Below, piece by piece: positions 1 through 11,535 of a DNA stretch of 64,000 bases (its first letter is position 1; every line of letters begins with the position of its first letter). Source of the DNA: Malus domestica (Eukaryota > Streptophyta > Magnoliopsida > Rosales > Rosaceae). Position numbers and translations under genes: made by a program. The stretch is taken from assembly GCF_042453785.1 (NCBI RefSeq), contig NC_091672.1, forward strand, positions 14,898,501-14,962,500, given 5' to 3'. The notes below the pieces were generated by a model. The model saw only the letters and a program-made list of their open reading frames with translations, was not told where the DNA came from and searched no databases.

Positions 1-837
1 CGACTTTTATTAGTTTAACTAGTTGGGTTAGAATTATGTAGAAATCAGTTTGATTCCAACTCTACCTCGAGTTAATGATCCAAACTGTCTAATATTTTAG
101 GTGTTTTATCATAGCTCGTTTTTGAAAAAAAAAATCGCCCAAATAAAAAACCATAGGACTATTTAATAATGGACATAGTCTAATCAACATAAACTAGAGC
201 TACATCAAGACGAGCTAAGCCAGGTGAATAACAGTTACTTATGAAACGATCAAACATATTCCCTTCATTAGTGTTTTCAAGAAGCAATGTGTTTATCTAT
301 TTTCTTCATCACAATTAAGTTCGTTAATACTTTTAAATTCTTCTATGAATGTAGATTTCAGATTGTTAAAATTGATGCAAAGATATCGCACAAATAATCA
401 ATGGGAGATGAAAATGCCTTGGAATTGGCATTTCATTTTGTAGTGGCCGAAAAGCTCTAGTGGACGGGATATGAATATTATCTTGACCGGAAAATGTAAA
501 TTTACATTTTTTTTTACATCTTTTAGAGATGGACCCCACCAGTCAAATAGAGAAAAATGAAATTTTAAATTGACTTTTTTTTTTTTATCCCATCGTAGTA
601 GAACACGCGTTTACATCTCACCAAAATGAAAATAGGACACAAGTGTAGCTTTGAAATCTCAAATTTACATATTTTCATTGAAAATGCTATTAAAACCATA
701 TGGTACAACTACTTTTTCTCACTTACACAATCCTAAGTAGTCACCACTTAAACAAAACAACACAAAGGTAAAGTCAATTGACGCGATTGAGAGGCTATGT
801 CCCGCCACCTTTTCGTATAATCATGTATATACAAATT
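1..837. other. AT-rich intergenic DNA, no gene recognised
   Basis: I see no convincing exon, RNA gene or transposon end here. The stretch is AT-rich with several poly-T and poly-A runs (for example near 505 and 575). It ends where similarity to the copia LTR at 50331 begins. Confidence 0.6.
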
Positions 838-1440
838 ATTATTATCTATTTTATCTAAAGAGAAATAGAGGGTGCAGTATAGACAAAAAGAGAAAACTAG
901 AGAATAGGTTGAGGAATTTTGTGTGTTATTCTCCAGTCCTTATGCCTTTATAGTAAATCAATGATGATTCCTTGCCTTGCAAGTAATACAATCCTAAAGA
1001 GAAAGGATCCTCTAGTATCCTAAATACAATCTACTAATGATTTACCTAATCATAGGTACGCTAAAATTATATTTACAACACTCTCTCTTAATAGTGTAAA
1101 TACTAAGTAGACCGTGCATCATATCTTCATGGAAAATGTAGAAGCAGTTGATGAAGTCATCTCATCTCGTTGGCATAAGGAGCAAAAAAGAGTCTCAAAA
1201 CAAACGGAAGAATGGATAGGTAGTAAAACTTACAAAATTCGCTATGGTAAAACCTAAGGTGGGACAAAAACCCATAGTCTAAGGAAAAAAATGTGAAGTT
1301 ACATTAAGTCAACTAAATGTCTTCAGGACGCAACAAAACACTCACAAGGGTATGATCAGCCCATGATAGGTGTCTCATTAAAACCTAGTCAGGTAGAAAA
1401 ATATAGTGGAAAAAAATGCTCCTAATTGTAGAGAGAAAAA
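838..1440 (-). mobile_element. Decayed copia 3' LTR and pol-LTR spacer fragment
   Basis: Bases about 838-1083 resemble the short LTR at 50331-50586, and about 1084-1440 resemble the spacer between that element's pol stop codon and its LTR. Shared wording includes the run ending in TTACAACACTCT, the 'aaaacccatag-tctaagga' string and 'gtaggaaaaatgctc'-like text. Many substitutions make this much older than the copies at 50.3 and 56.4 kb. Orientation follows those copies, so pol would have lain to the right. The LTR outer end and any target duplication are not clear. Confidence 0.6.
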
Positions 1441-1450
1441 ATACATTAAG

Positions 1451-1673
1451 CCGAAATGTACCAAAGGCACGTCTAGGACAGTGAACAAGAAGAAGTTGAA
1501 GGAATCAAAAGAGGTGACTCCGAAAGTGATTCTAGCCAAGGCATCTAAAAAGAAAATCAGGTTAGCGAGCGGCTCCAGAGGTGGCCAAGATATAGCGTCA
1601 GAGACCGTTGATCTCACTTCTTCAAGCAAGGAGAATTCGCAGCAAGCTCCCATAGTCTCTAGCGGAGAAAGAC
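1451..1673 (+). CDS. Penultimate exon of an unrecognised Lys/Ser-rich gene (fragment)
   Basis: This open stretch encodes a basic, Ser/Lys-rich peptide with runs such as NKKKLKESKE and ASKKKIRL. It ends in the sequence GAC followed by GTAAGT, a strong splice donor at 1674. It leaves one base of a codon (phase 1). The acceptor AG at 6229-6230 supplies the other two bases, the frame continues, and a stop follows at 6278. The 5' limit is uncertain: a TTAAG at 1446-1450 could be the acceptor, and the DNA to the left is a copia LTR fragment that has cut off any upstream exons. No known domain is recognised. It could be a gene tail or the C-terminus of a decayed transposase. Confidence 0.4.
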
Positions 1674-1732
1674 GTAAGTACCAACGTAGATTATTTAGCT
1701 ACTAGATTATATCAATACACAAGTAGACGCAT

Positions 1733-1961
1733 GTGTACACCGGACAAGGATTGTCTGCCCTCCTTGTTCAAGTGCCCTCCCATGCCCTCCTGTTTTGTGT
1801 GGTCACGGTTAAACCACGTCAACATTTTATATTACTATTCATTTTTGTCTTATTATCTCTATAAAAAAAATAATATAAAATGTTGACGTAGCTTAACCGT
1901 GACCACACAAAACAAGAGGGCACGAGAACAAGGAGGGCAGACAATCCTTGTCCGTGTACAC
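1733..1961. mobile_element. Hairpin MITE with 8-bp target duplication GTGTACAC
   Basis: The element body is 1741-1953. Its left arm begins CGGACAAGGATTGTCTGCCC and its right arm is the inverse, ending GGGCAGACAATCCTTGTCC. The arms pair over roughly 90 bases each, including the GGTCACGGTTAA / TTAACCGTGACC block, around a short AT-rich centre. GTGTACAC flanks both sides (1733-1740 and 1954-1961). The 8-bp duplication fits hAT or a similar superfamily. GTGTACAC is itself palindromic, so the exact ends are ambiguous by a base. Confidence 0.8.
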
Positions 1962-2329
1962 TAGACCTGGCAAACGGGTCGTGTCTGTCGTGTTCGTGTC
2001 GTTTTCATGTAACACCTGTTATCTTAACGGATCGTGTCTTGTTACACCCGTTATCTTAACGGGTCCTTAACACGTCATGTCACTTTACCCAACGGGTAAA
2101 GTGACCCGACCCGTTATGACCCATTAAGAAAAATATAATTTTTTTCTTAAATTTGCACATACCACACATTGTCACATAAATATTACTTCAAAACATTAAA
2201 ACACATTTTTCGTTTAAGTACTACATCTACACTTGAAAATAAGAGTCTAATAAACAAACATCCATACACTACTAGTCTATTACAAAATATTAAATGTGCA
2301 AGGATATGCAAAATGAAAGAGTTTTTGTT

Positions 2330-5300
2330 TTCAAGGTTGTGAAGCCTTTCTCAAACGTTTAAACCTTACCAATGGAACTCAAAGTTTGCATTTTATTCCT
2401 TTTACAAAATCCTCAATTTTCATCGATCATCATAACATAAGATTTTGTGGTATCCACTTGTGTAGATATTTTAAATTGACAATCAAATTAATTCATTGTG
2501 TTCATATAGGATCAAGGAGTGTAGCTGTAATAAAATCATCAAAATCAGAGTTAAAATAACCGTTAAATCGTGATTTTTCGTTTATAACCTTCGAAAAGTT
2601 TAGTCCCGTTACTTGATCTCTGAATGTTTGTTTTTTGCAATTTTTGGCATATGCGATCTTGAAGTATATACAAACATGTTTGATGGTTGGATCATTGAAA
2701 CTAGTTTCGTAGAATGCGTATCCCATTAAAACAATAGATTCACTAACTTTTAAGAGTTTATTCATACTTTCATTAAGTATAACATAAGATTTTGTGGTAT
2801 CCACTAGTGTAAATATTTTAAATTGAAGATTGAGTTCATTCATTGTATTCATATAGGGTCAAGGAGTGTAGTTGTAAAAAATCATCAAAATCGGAGTTAA
2901 AATAACCATTAAATCGTGATTTTTTGTTAATAACCGTCGAAAAATTTTGTCCCACTACTTGATCTCTAAATGTTTATTTTTTACGATTTTTGACATATGC
3001 GATCTCGAAGCATATACAAACAAATTTGACAGTTGGATCGTTGAAATTAGTATCGTAGAATGCGTATCCCATCAAAATAATAGATTCACTAACACTTAAG
3101 AGTTTATTCATACTTCATTAAGTATATCATAAGATTTTGTGGTATCCACTATTGTAAATATTTTAAATTGAAGATCGAGTTCATTCATTGTATTCATATA
3201 GGGTCAAGGAGTGTAGCAGTAAGAAATCATCAAAATCAGAGTTCAAATAACTGTTAAATCGTGATTTTTCGTTGATAACCGTAGAAAAGTTTTGTCCCGT
3301 TACTTGATCTCTGAATGTTTGTTTTTTGCAATTTTTGGCGTATGTGATCTCGAAATATATACAAACATTTTTTATGGTTTGATCATTGAAACTAGTTTCG
3401 TAGAATGTGTATCCCATAAAAACATTAGATTCACTAACATTTGAGAGTTTATTCAAACTTTCATTAAGTATAACATAAGATTTTGTGGTATCCACTAATG
3501 TAAATATTTTAAATTAAAGATCGAGTTCATTCATTGTATTAATATAGGGTCAAGGAGTGTGGTTGTAAAAAATCATCAAAATCAGAGTTAAAATAACCGT
3601 TAAATCGTGATTTTTCGTTGATAACCGTCGAAAAGTTTTGTCTCGTTACTTGATTTCTGAATGTTTGTTTTTTTCGATTTTTGGTGCATGCGATCTTGAA
3701 GCATATACAAACAAGTTTGACGATTGGATCGTTGAAATTAGTTTTGTAGAATGCGTATCGCATCAAAATGATAGATTCACTAACACTTAAGAGTTTATTC
3801 GTACTTTCATGAAGTATAACATAAGATTTTGTGGTATCCACTAGTGTAAATATTTTAAATTGAATATCGAGTTCATTCATTATATTCATATAGGGTCAAG
3901 GAGTGTAGCTGTAAAAAATTATCAAAATCGGAGTTAAAATAACCGTTAAATCGTGATTTTTCATTGATAACCGTCGAAAAGTTTTGTCCCACTACTTGAT
4001 CTCTGAATGTTTGTTTTTTACGATTTTTGGCGTATGCGATCTCGAAGCATATACAAACACGTTTGACGGTTGGATCATTGAAATTAGTTTCATAGAATGC
4101 GTATCCCATCAAAATGATAGATTCACTAACACTTAAAAGTTTATTCATACTTCAATAAGTATAACATAAGATTTTGTGGTATCCACTAGTGTAAATATTT
4201 TAAATTGAAGATCGAGTTCATTCATTGTATTCATATAGGGTCAAGGAGTGTAGTTGTAAAAAATCATCAAAATTGGAGTTAAAATAATCGTTAAATCGTG
4301 ATTTTTCGTTGATAACCGTCGAAAAGTTTTGTCTCGTTACTTGATCTCTGAATGTTTGTTTTTTACGATTTTTGGCATATGCTATCTTGAAGCATATACA
4401 AACAAGTTTGACGATTGGATCGTTGAAGTTAGTTTCGTAGAATGCGTACCCCATCAAAATGATAGATTCACTAGCACTTAAGAGTTTATTCATAGTTTCA
4501 TTAAGTATAACATAAGATTTTGTGGTATCCACTTATGTAAATATTTTAAATTGAAGATCGAGTTCATTCATTGTATTCATATAGGGTCATGGAGTGTAGC
4601 TGTAAAAAATCATCAAAATCGAAGTAAAATAACCGTGAAATCGTGATTTTTTGTTGATAACCGTCGAAAAGTTTTGTCTCGTTACTTGAGCTCTGAATGT
4701 TTGTTTTTTGAGATTTTTGGTGTATGCGATTTTGAAGCATATACAAACAAGTTTGACTGCTGGATCATTGAAATTAGTTTCGTAGAATGCGTATCCCACA
4801 AAAACAATAGATTCACTAACACTTAGAGTTTATTTATATTTTCATTAAGTATAACATAAGATTTTGTGGTATCCACTAGTGTAAATATTTTAAATTGAAG
4901 ATCAAGTTCATTCATTGTATTCATATAGGGTCAAGGAGTGTAGTTGTAAAAAATCATCAAAATCAAAATTAAAATAACCGTTAAATCGTGATTTTTCGTT
5001 GATAACCGTCGAAAAGATTTGTCTCGTTACTTGATCTCTGAATGTTTGTTTTTTACGAATTTTGGCGTATGCGATCTTGAAGCATATACAAACAAGTTTG
5101 ACGATTGGATCATTGAAATTAGTTTCGTAGAATGCGTATCCCATCAAAATGATAGATTCATTAACACTTAAGAGTTTATTCATACTTTCATTAAGTATAA
5201 CATAAGATTTTGTGGTATCCACTAGTGTAAATATTTTAAATTGAAGATCGAGTTCATTCATTGTATTCATATAGGGTCAAGGAGTGTAGCTGTAAAAAAT

Positions 5301-5480
5301 CATCAAAATCGAAGTTAAAATAACCGTTAAATCATGATTTTTCGTTGATAATCGTTGAAATTTTGTCCCATTACTTAATCTTTGAATGTTTGTTTTTTGC
5401 TGATGCGATCTCGATGCATATACAAACAAGTTTGACGGTTGGATTGTTGAAATTAGTTTCGTAGAATTCGTATCCCATCA
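2330..5480 (-). repeat. Tandem array of about nine 345-bp units, each with a short ORF
   Basis: The motif CATATAGGGTCAAGGAGTG recurs near 2505, 2850, 3198, 3545, 3890, 4233, 4578, 4923 and 5268, so the unit is 344-346 bp. Many units keep a minus-strand frame of 91-120 codons. The encoded peptides share segments such as LVDTTKSYVILNE, MGYAFYETNFNDP, KKQTFRDQV and NEKSRFNGYF. The stop TGA of one unit overlaps the ATGAATGAA start of the next. Units differ by scattered substitutions and some frameshifts. No known protein family is recognised. Whether the frame is used or is a by-product of a near-3n unit cannot be told from one locus. Confidence 0.8.
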
Positions 5481-5488
5481 AGTTCAAT

Positions 5489-5489
<1 letters not shown>

Positions 5490-5537
<48 letters not shown>

Positions 5538-5687
5538 TTATGTATATATATTTATATTTATGTATATATATATATATTTATATATTAAGTAGACTTAAAT
5601 TTATTTATTTTGTACATATAACACTTCAGAAATTGAATGATATGTATATTTAAGCCGATCCAATGGTCACCAATTTTTAATATTTAA

Positions 5688-5728
<41 letters not shown>

Positions 5729-5790
5729 TTATAGTTTTAGGGGTATAAAATTGTTAAATTAATATATATAATTATTATAGTATTTTTTAG
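5490..5790. repeat. TA-dinucleotide microsatellites
   Basis: Long (TA)n runs lie at about 5492-5580 (with TTTA interruptions) and 5694-5723, separated by AT-rich DNA inside the hAT-like element. A duplicated phrase around 'aattattatag...ggttataaaatt' follows. Confidence 0.9.
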
Positions 5791-6230
5791 GGTTATAAAA
5801 TTATAAAATTAATATTTTGCTTATCGTGTATCGTGTTACCCACGTGTATACCAGAACCAACCCATTATTTTAACAGGTGCTTATCAGGTTACCCGATAAC
5901 GACCCGATTCGTTATTGTGTCGACCCGAACACCTGTTAATTTCGTGTCATGTCGAGTCAGGTTATCATGTCGTGTCAAGAATTACCAGACCTAGTGTACA
6001 CCCACATGCTTGTACTCGCACTAGTAGATGCTAGTATTTATTATTGTTTTACATGTATGAATTTTGAATTGTGATTGATGTGCTATTTTTCTAAACTATA
6101 TATTTTAGTAGATATTAGTCTATAGTTTTCAATCTATATTGAATTTTGCAAAACGGGGTTAGTACTTTTGAAATGTTTTGACTAGATAAATGATTATGAT
6201 TAACTCACACTTTGTTTTTTTGTCCTTTAG

Positions 6231-6280
6231 GATCTAGTAAGACTAAGGCAGCGTTTGAGGGCGAGTGGGCTTGGCAGTAG
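6231..6280 (+). CDS. Terminal exon matching the 1451-1673 exon
   Basis: A pyrimidine-rich tract and the acceptor TTTAG at 6226-6230 precede this exon. Its first two bases complete the split Arg codon left by the exon ending at 1673. The frame then reads about 15 residues, ending in GEWAWQ, to TAG at 6278-6280. Agreement in phase, a consensus donor and a consensus acceptor support a real intron of about 4.55 kb. Most of that intron is transposon. The product is not recognised. Confidence 0.4.
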
Positions 6281-6534
6281 TGTAGTCTTCTTACTTTGTA
6301 GGGTGATTTACTCTGTCTTATCTATCTAGTTGTAATAAGGCATGATCAAACTTTAGAGTATGTACTACTGATATGCTTGAACATGACGTGATAATAATAG
6401 GATTGAACCCTAATGTGTCCCCACTTTGGAAGGCTGTTGTAGGATTTGTGAGATAATTTTAGTGTTAAATGAAATTGAGCTTTTTAATTCAAATTCATTC
6501 ATATCATTAATTTATTACCTATGGCTTCATCATC

Positions 6535-8536
6535 ATTTTGGTGATGGCCAGCACATCTCTGCCCATAGATTAATACTAGAACCCAAATCACACAATGCTT
6601 TTTCAAATAAATTAGTTGTAATAGTGCCTTGTAATTTTGAAACTCCCTCTATCTTTTTGTTTGAGTTGAAGCTCTCTTTGAACTACTGCACTACATTCTT
6701 CAGTCAACAAAATCTTCTCATGATCACGGACTTTTCTTTTCTTCGAGATGATGTCCTTCATGAACTTCACATAATTAGGCATTTGCTCCGGAGCATCGAC
6801 AAAAGAAATATTAATCACCAATTTCTTAAGAATTGCCAAGCACTTGGAATATTTTTTGTCATCTTTATTCTTGTTGAGCCGTTTTGCGAAAATTGAATAG
6901 GAGGCACATACAATTTCACAATAGGGGCAGGCAGCTTGGGGTGTGGCATGGCTGCAGAGAAGCTTTTGCGATGGTTCATCTGGTGGCTAACGGCTATAAA
7001 ACGTCATGCTGCTCTTGTGCAGCTTTTTCGACCTCTTCCTCCTCAATATTGGGGTCCAAATCTGTTACAGTATTCACTTGTTTTCCTTTCCGAAGAGTGA
7101 GTGATTGCCATTACTTGCTTTTGATTTCCCATATTAACTTCAGTTTGGCTTCGAAAAGAACGCTTTTCTCCAACAGCCACTGCATAAGCTAGCTAGCCTA
7201 TTTGAACCTCTAAATTTTTTATCAAGGCAGCTTGCTTTTTAAGAGTTGTCTCAGTTTTGCTCAATAATTTGTATTGATGGAAAAAGTGTTTACAATACTG
7301 GCAAGCTGAGCAATGATATCTTCCAAATTATTCTTCTTCTATTGAGGTTACAAACCCAGGGGTGGTTTTTGCTCCTCCCCTAATTGTTGTTCTATGAGAG
7401 ACTAAGGTGATTCCTCCATCCTTGATAAATATTGGTGTATGGATCATTACCTGGATGTCTATAAGCATTCACCATGTTTGCTTGCTCTTGAATAAATTAT
7501 GGAAAATCAACTCCATACAGACAAGCAATTGTGGTATGCCCAGGAACGACACATATAGAACAAATCTCTTGAATTGGTGCTCTCCCCTTCATTACAAGCA
7601 AAGTGTCCAATTTTGCTAGCAATCACCTCAACTTGTGCCTTTGAAGTAAAAGCATTAGAATTATATATTAATCTCAAAATTTCCGGCACGCTTTCCTCTT
7701 ACTTTAAAATGTTACGTTTCAACTTATAGAGTACCAAAAAGTGTTTGACATTCAGCTGGTGTCTTGTTCTTAATTGATCCCCCCACATAGTTATACACTG
7801 CAATTTGCTTGAAACAGTTAATGCCTTATAAAGTATCCACATGAGAACTAGAGTAGGTAAACTATAGTGTGGACAATGAATTAACAAATTATTGAATATC
7901 TCACACGCCTAAAAAAAGTGTCATCAGTCTGTTGAGTAAACAACATGGTATTATCTCTACGTGTATTAGTCTTCTGGTTAAAAAGAATTTCTCAAAAAAT
8001 TTATTCTAAATATGTTCTAATGCGTCTGGGTTCCAGGCCTCAAGGAATTCAACCATGGCTTTGTTTTGTCTTTCACAATGTACATAAAGGAGGGCATCAT
8101 ATTAAAATGAATATTCTTCAACTCCAAATTTCGGGCAACAGCAAGGAGAACAATGCTTGAAGGTGACGTAGGAATAGTCTGAATATCAAGGTCTCCCATC
8201 GTCTCATTTTGTTCAAATGTCATCTTCACCTCTTGCCAATTTTCTTTCTCACTAACTTCTCTTTGTTTCTTTTCGGAAAAAAAAAAAAAAAAAAACCTTC
8301 TCTTTGTTCCTTACGTATTTCACAAAGTTTTTTTTTCTCAATTTCAAGTTCAAACTCAAGTAGAACGCAACCCGACAAATGCGTACCAAGCATACACTTC
8401 AAGAAACAATGAAAAACAGTTCAAATGCACCGAAAAAAAAATTAACAAAATTAAAAAAAGGAAATAAAAGAATAAAATAAAAAATCACAAAAGTAAATTA
8501 AATTAAACTGGACCTAAGGCAATGGTGTCAAATACT
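6535..8536 (-). mobile_element. Decayed Ty3/gypsy element: gag through protease, with degenerate PBS
   Basis: Read on the minus strand, the fragments run in gag-to-protease order. Gag N-terminal text lies at 8017-8229 (IVLLAVARNLELKNIHFNMM). The gag core is at 7699-7887 (LIHCPHYSL, then an AVYNYVGGSIKNKTP-like segment). A GWRNHP-type linker is at 7407-7550. The pre-protease block is at 6612-6839 (APEQMPNYVKFMKDIISKKR, then LLTEECSAVVQ). The protease motif ALCDLGSSINL is at about 6570-6625. Stops and frameshifts separate all pieces. Near 8516-8533 the complement resembles the tRNA-Asp primer site of such elements, with GGCGCC decayed to GACACC. Right of 8537 lies the presumed LTR. No RT follows, so the element is truncated after protease. 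Confidence 0.7.
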
Positions 8537-8740
8537 TGTTGTCATAATTTTTCACGCTGCAAACCTAGAGTGAGTGGAGAATCCCGAATCTAGTGCGCGA
8601 GATGAAAATTAAATAAAAAGTAAGAAAAATGAGATAGGGGTGAAAAAAAATTCCTCTTATCATAAATCTTTTGAAAGTAGTCAGATAACTCATACATCTG
8701 TTCAAATATTACAAAAATATCATTCTTTCTTTTGGCCATC
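8537..8740 (-). mobile_element. Putative LTR remnant of the 6.5-8.5 kb gypsy element
   Basis: The minus strand reads a terminal ACAACA just before the degenerate primer-binding site, as expected for the 3' end of a 5' LTR. The outer limit cannot be placed. Poly-A/T and AT-rich text dominate. Confidence 0.35.
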
Positions 8741-8787
8741 ACGTTTTGACCAACATGTGAAAATCTAGATTAATAACATCTACACAG

Positions 8788-8826
8788 ACACACACACACA
8801 CATATATATTTATATATATCATATAA
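8788..8826. repeat. CA/TA microsatellite
   Basis: An (AC)n run of about 14 bases is followed by TATATATTTATATATA, in DNA with no recognised gene. Confidence 0.85.
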
Positions 8827-9039
8827 AAGAAGCCCATTGTTGCAGGCCTTCTTTTTTTTAGCAGGTGATTCACCATCCAAGTGAAGAAAGGGCTGGATAA
8901 AGAAAAGGGGGTACTGCGAGCCCTCTGCCCCACGCATCTAACCAGTTTGCGTGGTTCACCGGTTTCACCAACTAGATTCTTAGAGTGATTCAGTCGATAC
9001 AGAGATGCACTTGAAGTGGGGATATACATTTAGTACTAC

Positions 9040-9165
9040 GATCTAATGGTATTCCTCTTCACTTGAAAGTAAGAGGTCTTAGGTTCAAATTCGTCCATTA
9101 TGAGGCTAAGTTCACTCCATCCTTTTAGTGTAGATAATATTATTTGTTCAAAAAAAAAAAAAATA
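9040..9165 (+). mobile_element. SINE-like retroposon with poly-A tail
   Basis: The copy starts GATCTAATGGTATTCCTCTTC, has a B-box-like TTAGGTTCAAATTC at about 9079, ends 'tagtgtagataatattatttgttc', and has an A-rich tail. The 3' half matches the opposite-strand copy at 11441-11535. Together these suggest a tRNA-derived SINE. A target duplication is not evident. Confidence 0.6.
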
Positions 9166-9167
9166 AT

Positions 9168-9170
9168 AAA

Positions 9171-9206
<36 letters not shown>
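9168..9206. repeat. TA microsatellite
   Basis: An uninterrupted (TA)n run follows the SINE-like tail. Confidence 0.9.
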
Positions 9207-9208
<2 letters not shown>

Positions 9209-11430
9209 AATACGGGTTCTCACATAATTACAAGTGTACACTATCATTCAAGTAATATAATGATAAGTAAAGTGTTGTTCCAACATAGATCAGATTAACC
9301 TAAATTTACTATTGCGCTTAATGTAAATTAAAAATAAACAACACAAGAATTATTATGGCTGAACTTGATATGCAAGGGACTAAACAACTAATATTGCTAA
9401 CACTAAGACATTAGGATCTTCTCATCTAACCTCGTTATTTATATTAACATCAAATTATGCTCATGTTACCAGCAATTATCCCTTAATTTGCCAATATTTC
9501 TTGGCAGAATATACTATTTATCAATCCAAGCTATGGCTAGCCATAGATTTAGATAATCGAAATCCTTAACGCTCAATGGATAATTATAAGAATTGCACAA
9601 ATCATAACCAGTATGTCTACTTGACTATGCAATTCATTGTAACTATTATGAGAAGCTACTTACTAAACTCAACATGTCAGTCATAATTTAGTTATTCACA
9701 CAAATACTGATAAGTTATTTGATAACAATAAAACACAATAACAATTTCTCATGGAGAATAACTGAATCAGGCGATCCCATTAATTAGGCTGACTTCAATG
9801 GCCCAAATTATTAAGTAGTGCACTAGCCCAATTTTGAATCTTAGCACAAATATAGTATGCCCAGCAGCCCACCTCAACTTTTCAGGTTTCTTGGTATTTT
9901 AATTGTCAAATCCATGTTTTGCTCCCAAATCATATTTTTTATAAAATTTGCACAAAACGCATTAAACTCAACAAACTACTACAAAACCATGACTAAATAA
10001 TAGACAAAAGAGCTATGAAATATATGTAAAATCTCAACCTAACATCCACGTTTCATTCTCTTACTATGTGGTTAATTTATTCTCCACAATGCCCTTACAT
10101 TGCTTGTGTTTAAGTAGGAAATAAAATGAGACGTATTTCTTTTTTTTGTTAGGACTTTTCTTTCAAGACAAGGTAGGATTCCAAGTCCCGGTGGGAGAGT
10201 AACTCTTTTTTGTTCCTCACAAGGCTTTTAGATGGATAAAAGATAACCATTGTAGAAAGTTTCACAAACCTTTACTTTTGAATTATTCAGGATTGCATGG
10301 AGAATTCATAGTGAGAAAAGTTTCCGAGTATGCAAAATTTTCCCTCTCTTCTCCTTCTTCTTTGCATGACGAGGTATTTGGGATGGTCATACCCCTTCTT
10401 ATTCCTCTCGTCATTGGCAGTGGCGAAGCTATGAATAGTTGAGGGGAGGGGCGGAATTTAAAATAGAAAAATGTAGACAATCAAATCATTGTAGATAGTA
10501 GATAATATTAATGTAGTTAATAATCAAGGTTCTAACAAACGTTAAACGCTAATCGGAAGGCAAATTGGGGCCTAGCGTCTAGACGGAGGTTTAAATGATT
10601 TAAGTAGATTCATTATATACCATATAAACAAGTGTCTTACACCTTGAAAGGACTATACTTGTATTAGAGATTCAAATTTATTTTCTCCTGTTTATTATTT
10701 AACATATAAAATACAAGAATATTATAAATTTCGCTTTCCTATTTTAATGAATATGATAGTATGAGATGAAAGGTATTACTAGAATAGGTTATACATTTCT
10801 AACATATGTGTGATACTTTCTAATTTTTATAAAACTCGAACCATAGATTAATTAATAAAAAAATAATACTCTGAAATCTTTTGATAATATTGACAAAAAT
10901 TAAAAAATTAAGAAAAAAAAATCAAAAGTGGCTTCCAGTTGTAGTTCCATTGGTAGCCACAACAAATCAAAACTGTGCATTTTAAGTTAAATAGGAAGCC
11001 ACCTTCTTCTTCCTCGCGACTCATTTGAACCGCCACTTTTGCAACAGTCGCGGCTTCGGCTCGCACCGGAAAGGCCCATATTTCGACTGAATCTTTAATA
11101 TTCGCTGATAATACCTAAGGTTTTCAAAAGGCAATGCACGCAGCGGAGGTTGCACAGCAGCAGAGCAACCAGGGGCGTTTGCTTTTCGACTGACCAGAGG
11201 GGCGGCTACTCGCTCCTAGGCTTCTTTTCCAGCGAGAGGCGTAGCAGCATAACCAAAACCAGATAGCAGCAGCAGTAGAACTAGTCGGGGTTTTCCAACG
11301 AGAGGAGGGGCAACCACCACTCCTCACTCTCACGTGGCTTTGCCACTGGTCATTGGTGTGGAAAATGGCGCGCACGGATGTGTGTAAATTAACATAAGTA
11401 CTGGCTCGACTAGGCCGTTCTAGGGGAAAC
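9207..11430. other. Intergenic DNA without a recognised gene
   Basis: No coding exon is recognised. At about 10525-10600 the phrase 'aaggttctaac...gcctagcgtctagacgg' resembles a dispersed plant repeat, and related GC-rich text continues at 10920-11395. That includes an open minus frame at 11124-11375 that looks like repeat sequence, not protein. The low-complexity composition and lack of splice-like context argue against a gene. Confidence 0.5.
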
Positions 11431-11440
11431 TAGTTTAGGT

Positions 11441-11535
11441 TTTTTTTTTAACAAATGATATTTATCTACACTAAAAAGGGTGAGGGGGGCTAAACCTCAT
11501 AATGGGCTAGCAATATTGCAGTTCAAATTCTCACT
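11441..11535 (-). mobile_element. SINE-like 3' fragment, reverse copy
   Basis: The complement shows 'ttgctagcccattatgagg', then 'tagtgtagataaatatcatttgtt' and a poly-A tail. This matches the 3' half of the copy at 9040-9165. The 5' half is missing or diverged. Confidence 0.6.

Larger units (their letters stand above)
1962..5993. mobile_element. Non-autonomous hAT-like element carrying a tandem array
   Basis: The left end reads TAGACCTGGCAA and the right end TTACCAGACCTA, an imperfect inverted repeat. GTGTACAC lies immediately outside both ends (1954-1961 and 5994-6001), an 8-bp target duplication typical of hAT elements. The subterminal zones (about 1975-2125 and 5820-5985) are packed with CGTGTC, ACCCGTTA and GGGTC words in both orientations. 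Such repeats are usual transposase-binding sites in hAT elements. The interior has no transposase; it holds the 345-bp repeat array and AT microsatellites. A shorter relative occupies 62508-63611. Confidence 0.75.

Noticed and set aside
2330..5480. A genuine multi-gene cluster of about nine small genes
   Set aside because: Unit boundaries continue through non-coding parts with equal similarity and several units are frameshifted, so I list it as a tandem repeat with ORFs and not as genes.
6426..6896. 156-codon plus frame as a gene
   Set aside because: The minus strand here encodes recognisable gypsy pre-protease sequence; the plus frame is its shadow.
11124..11375. 83-codon Arg/Ser/Cys-rich minus frame
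   Set aside because: GC-rich repeat-derived composition, no domain and no splice context.
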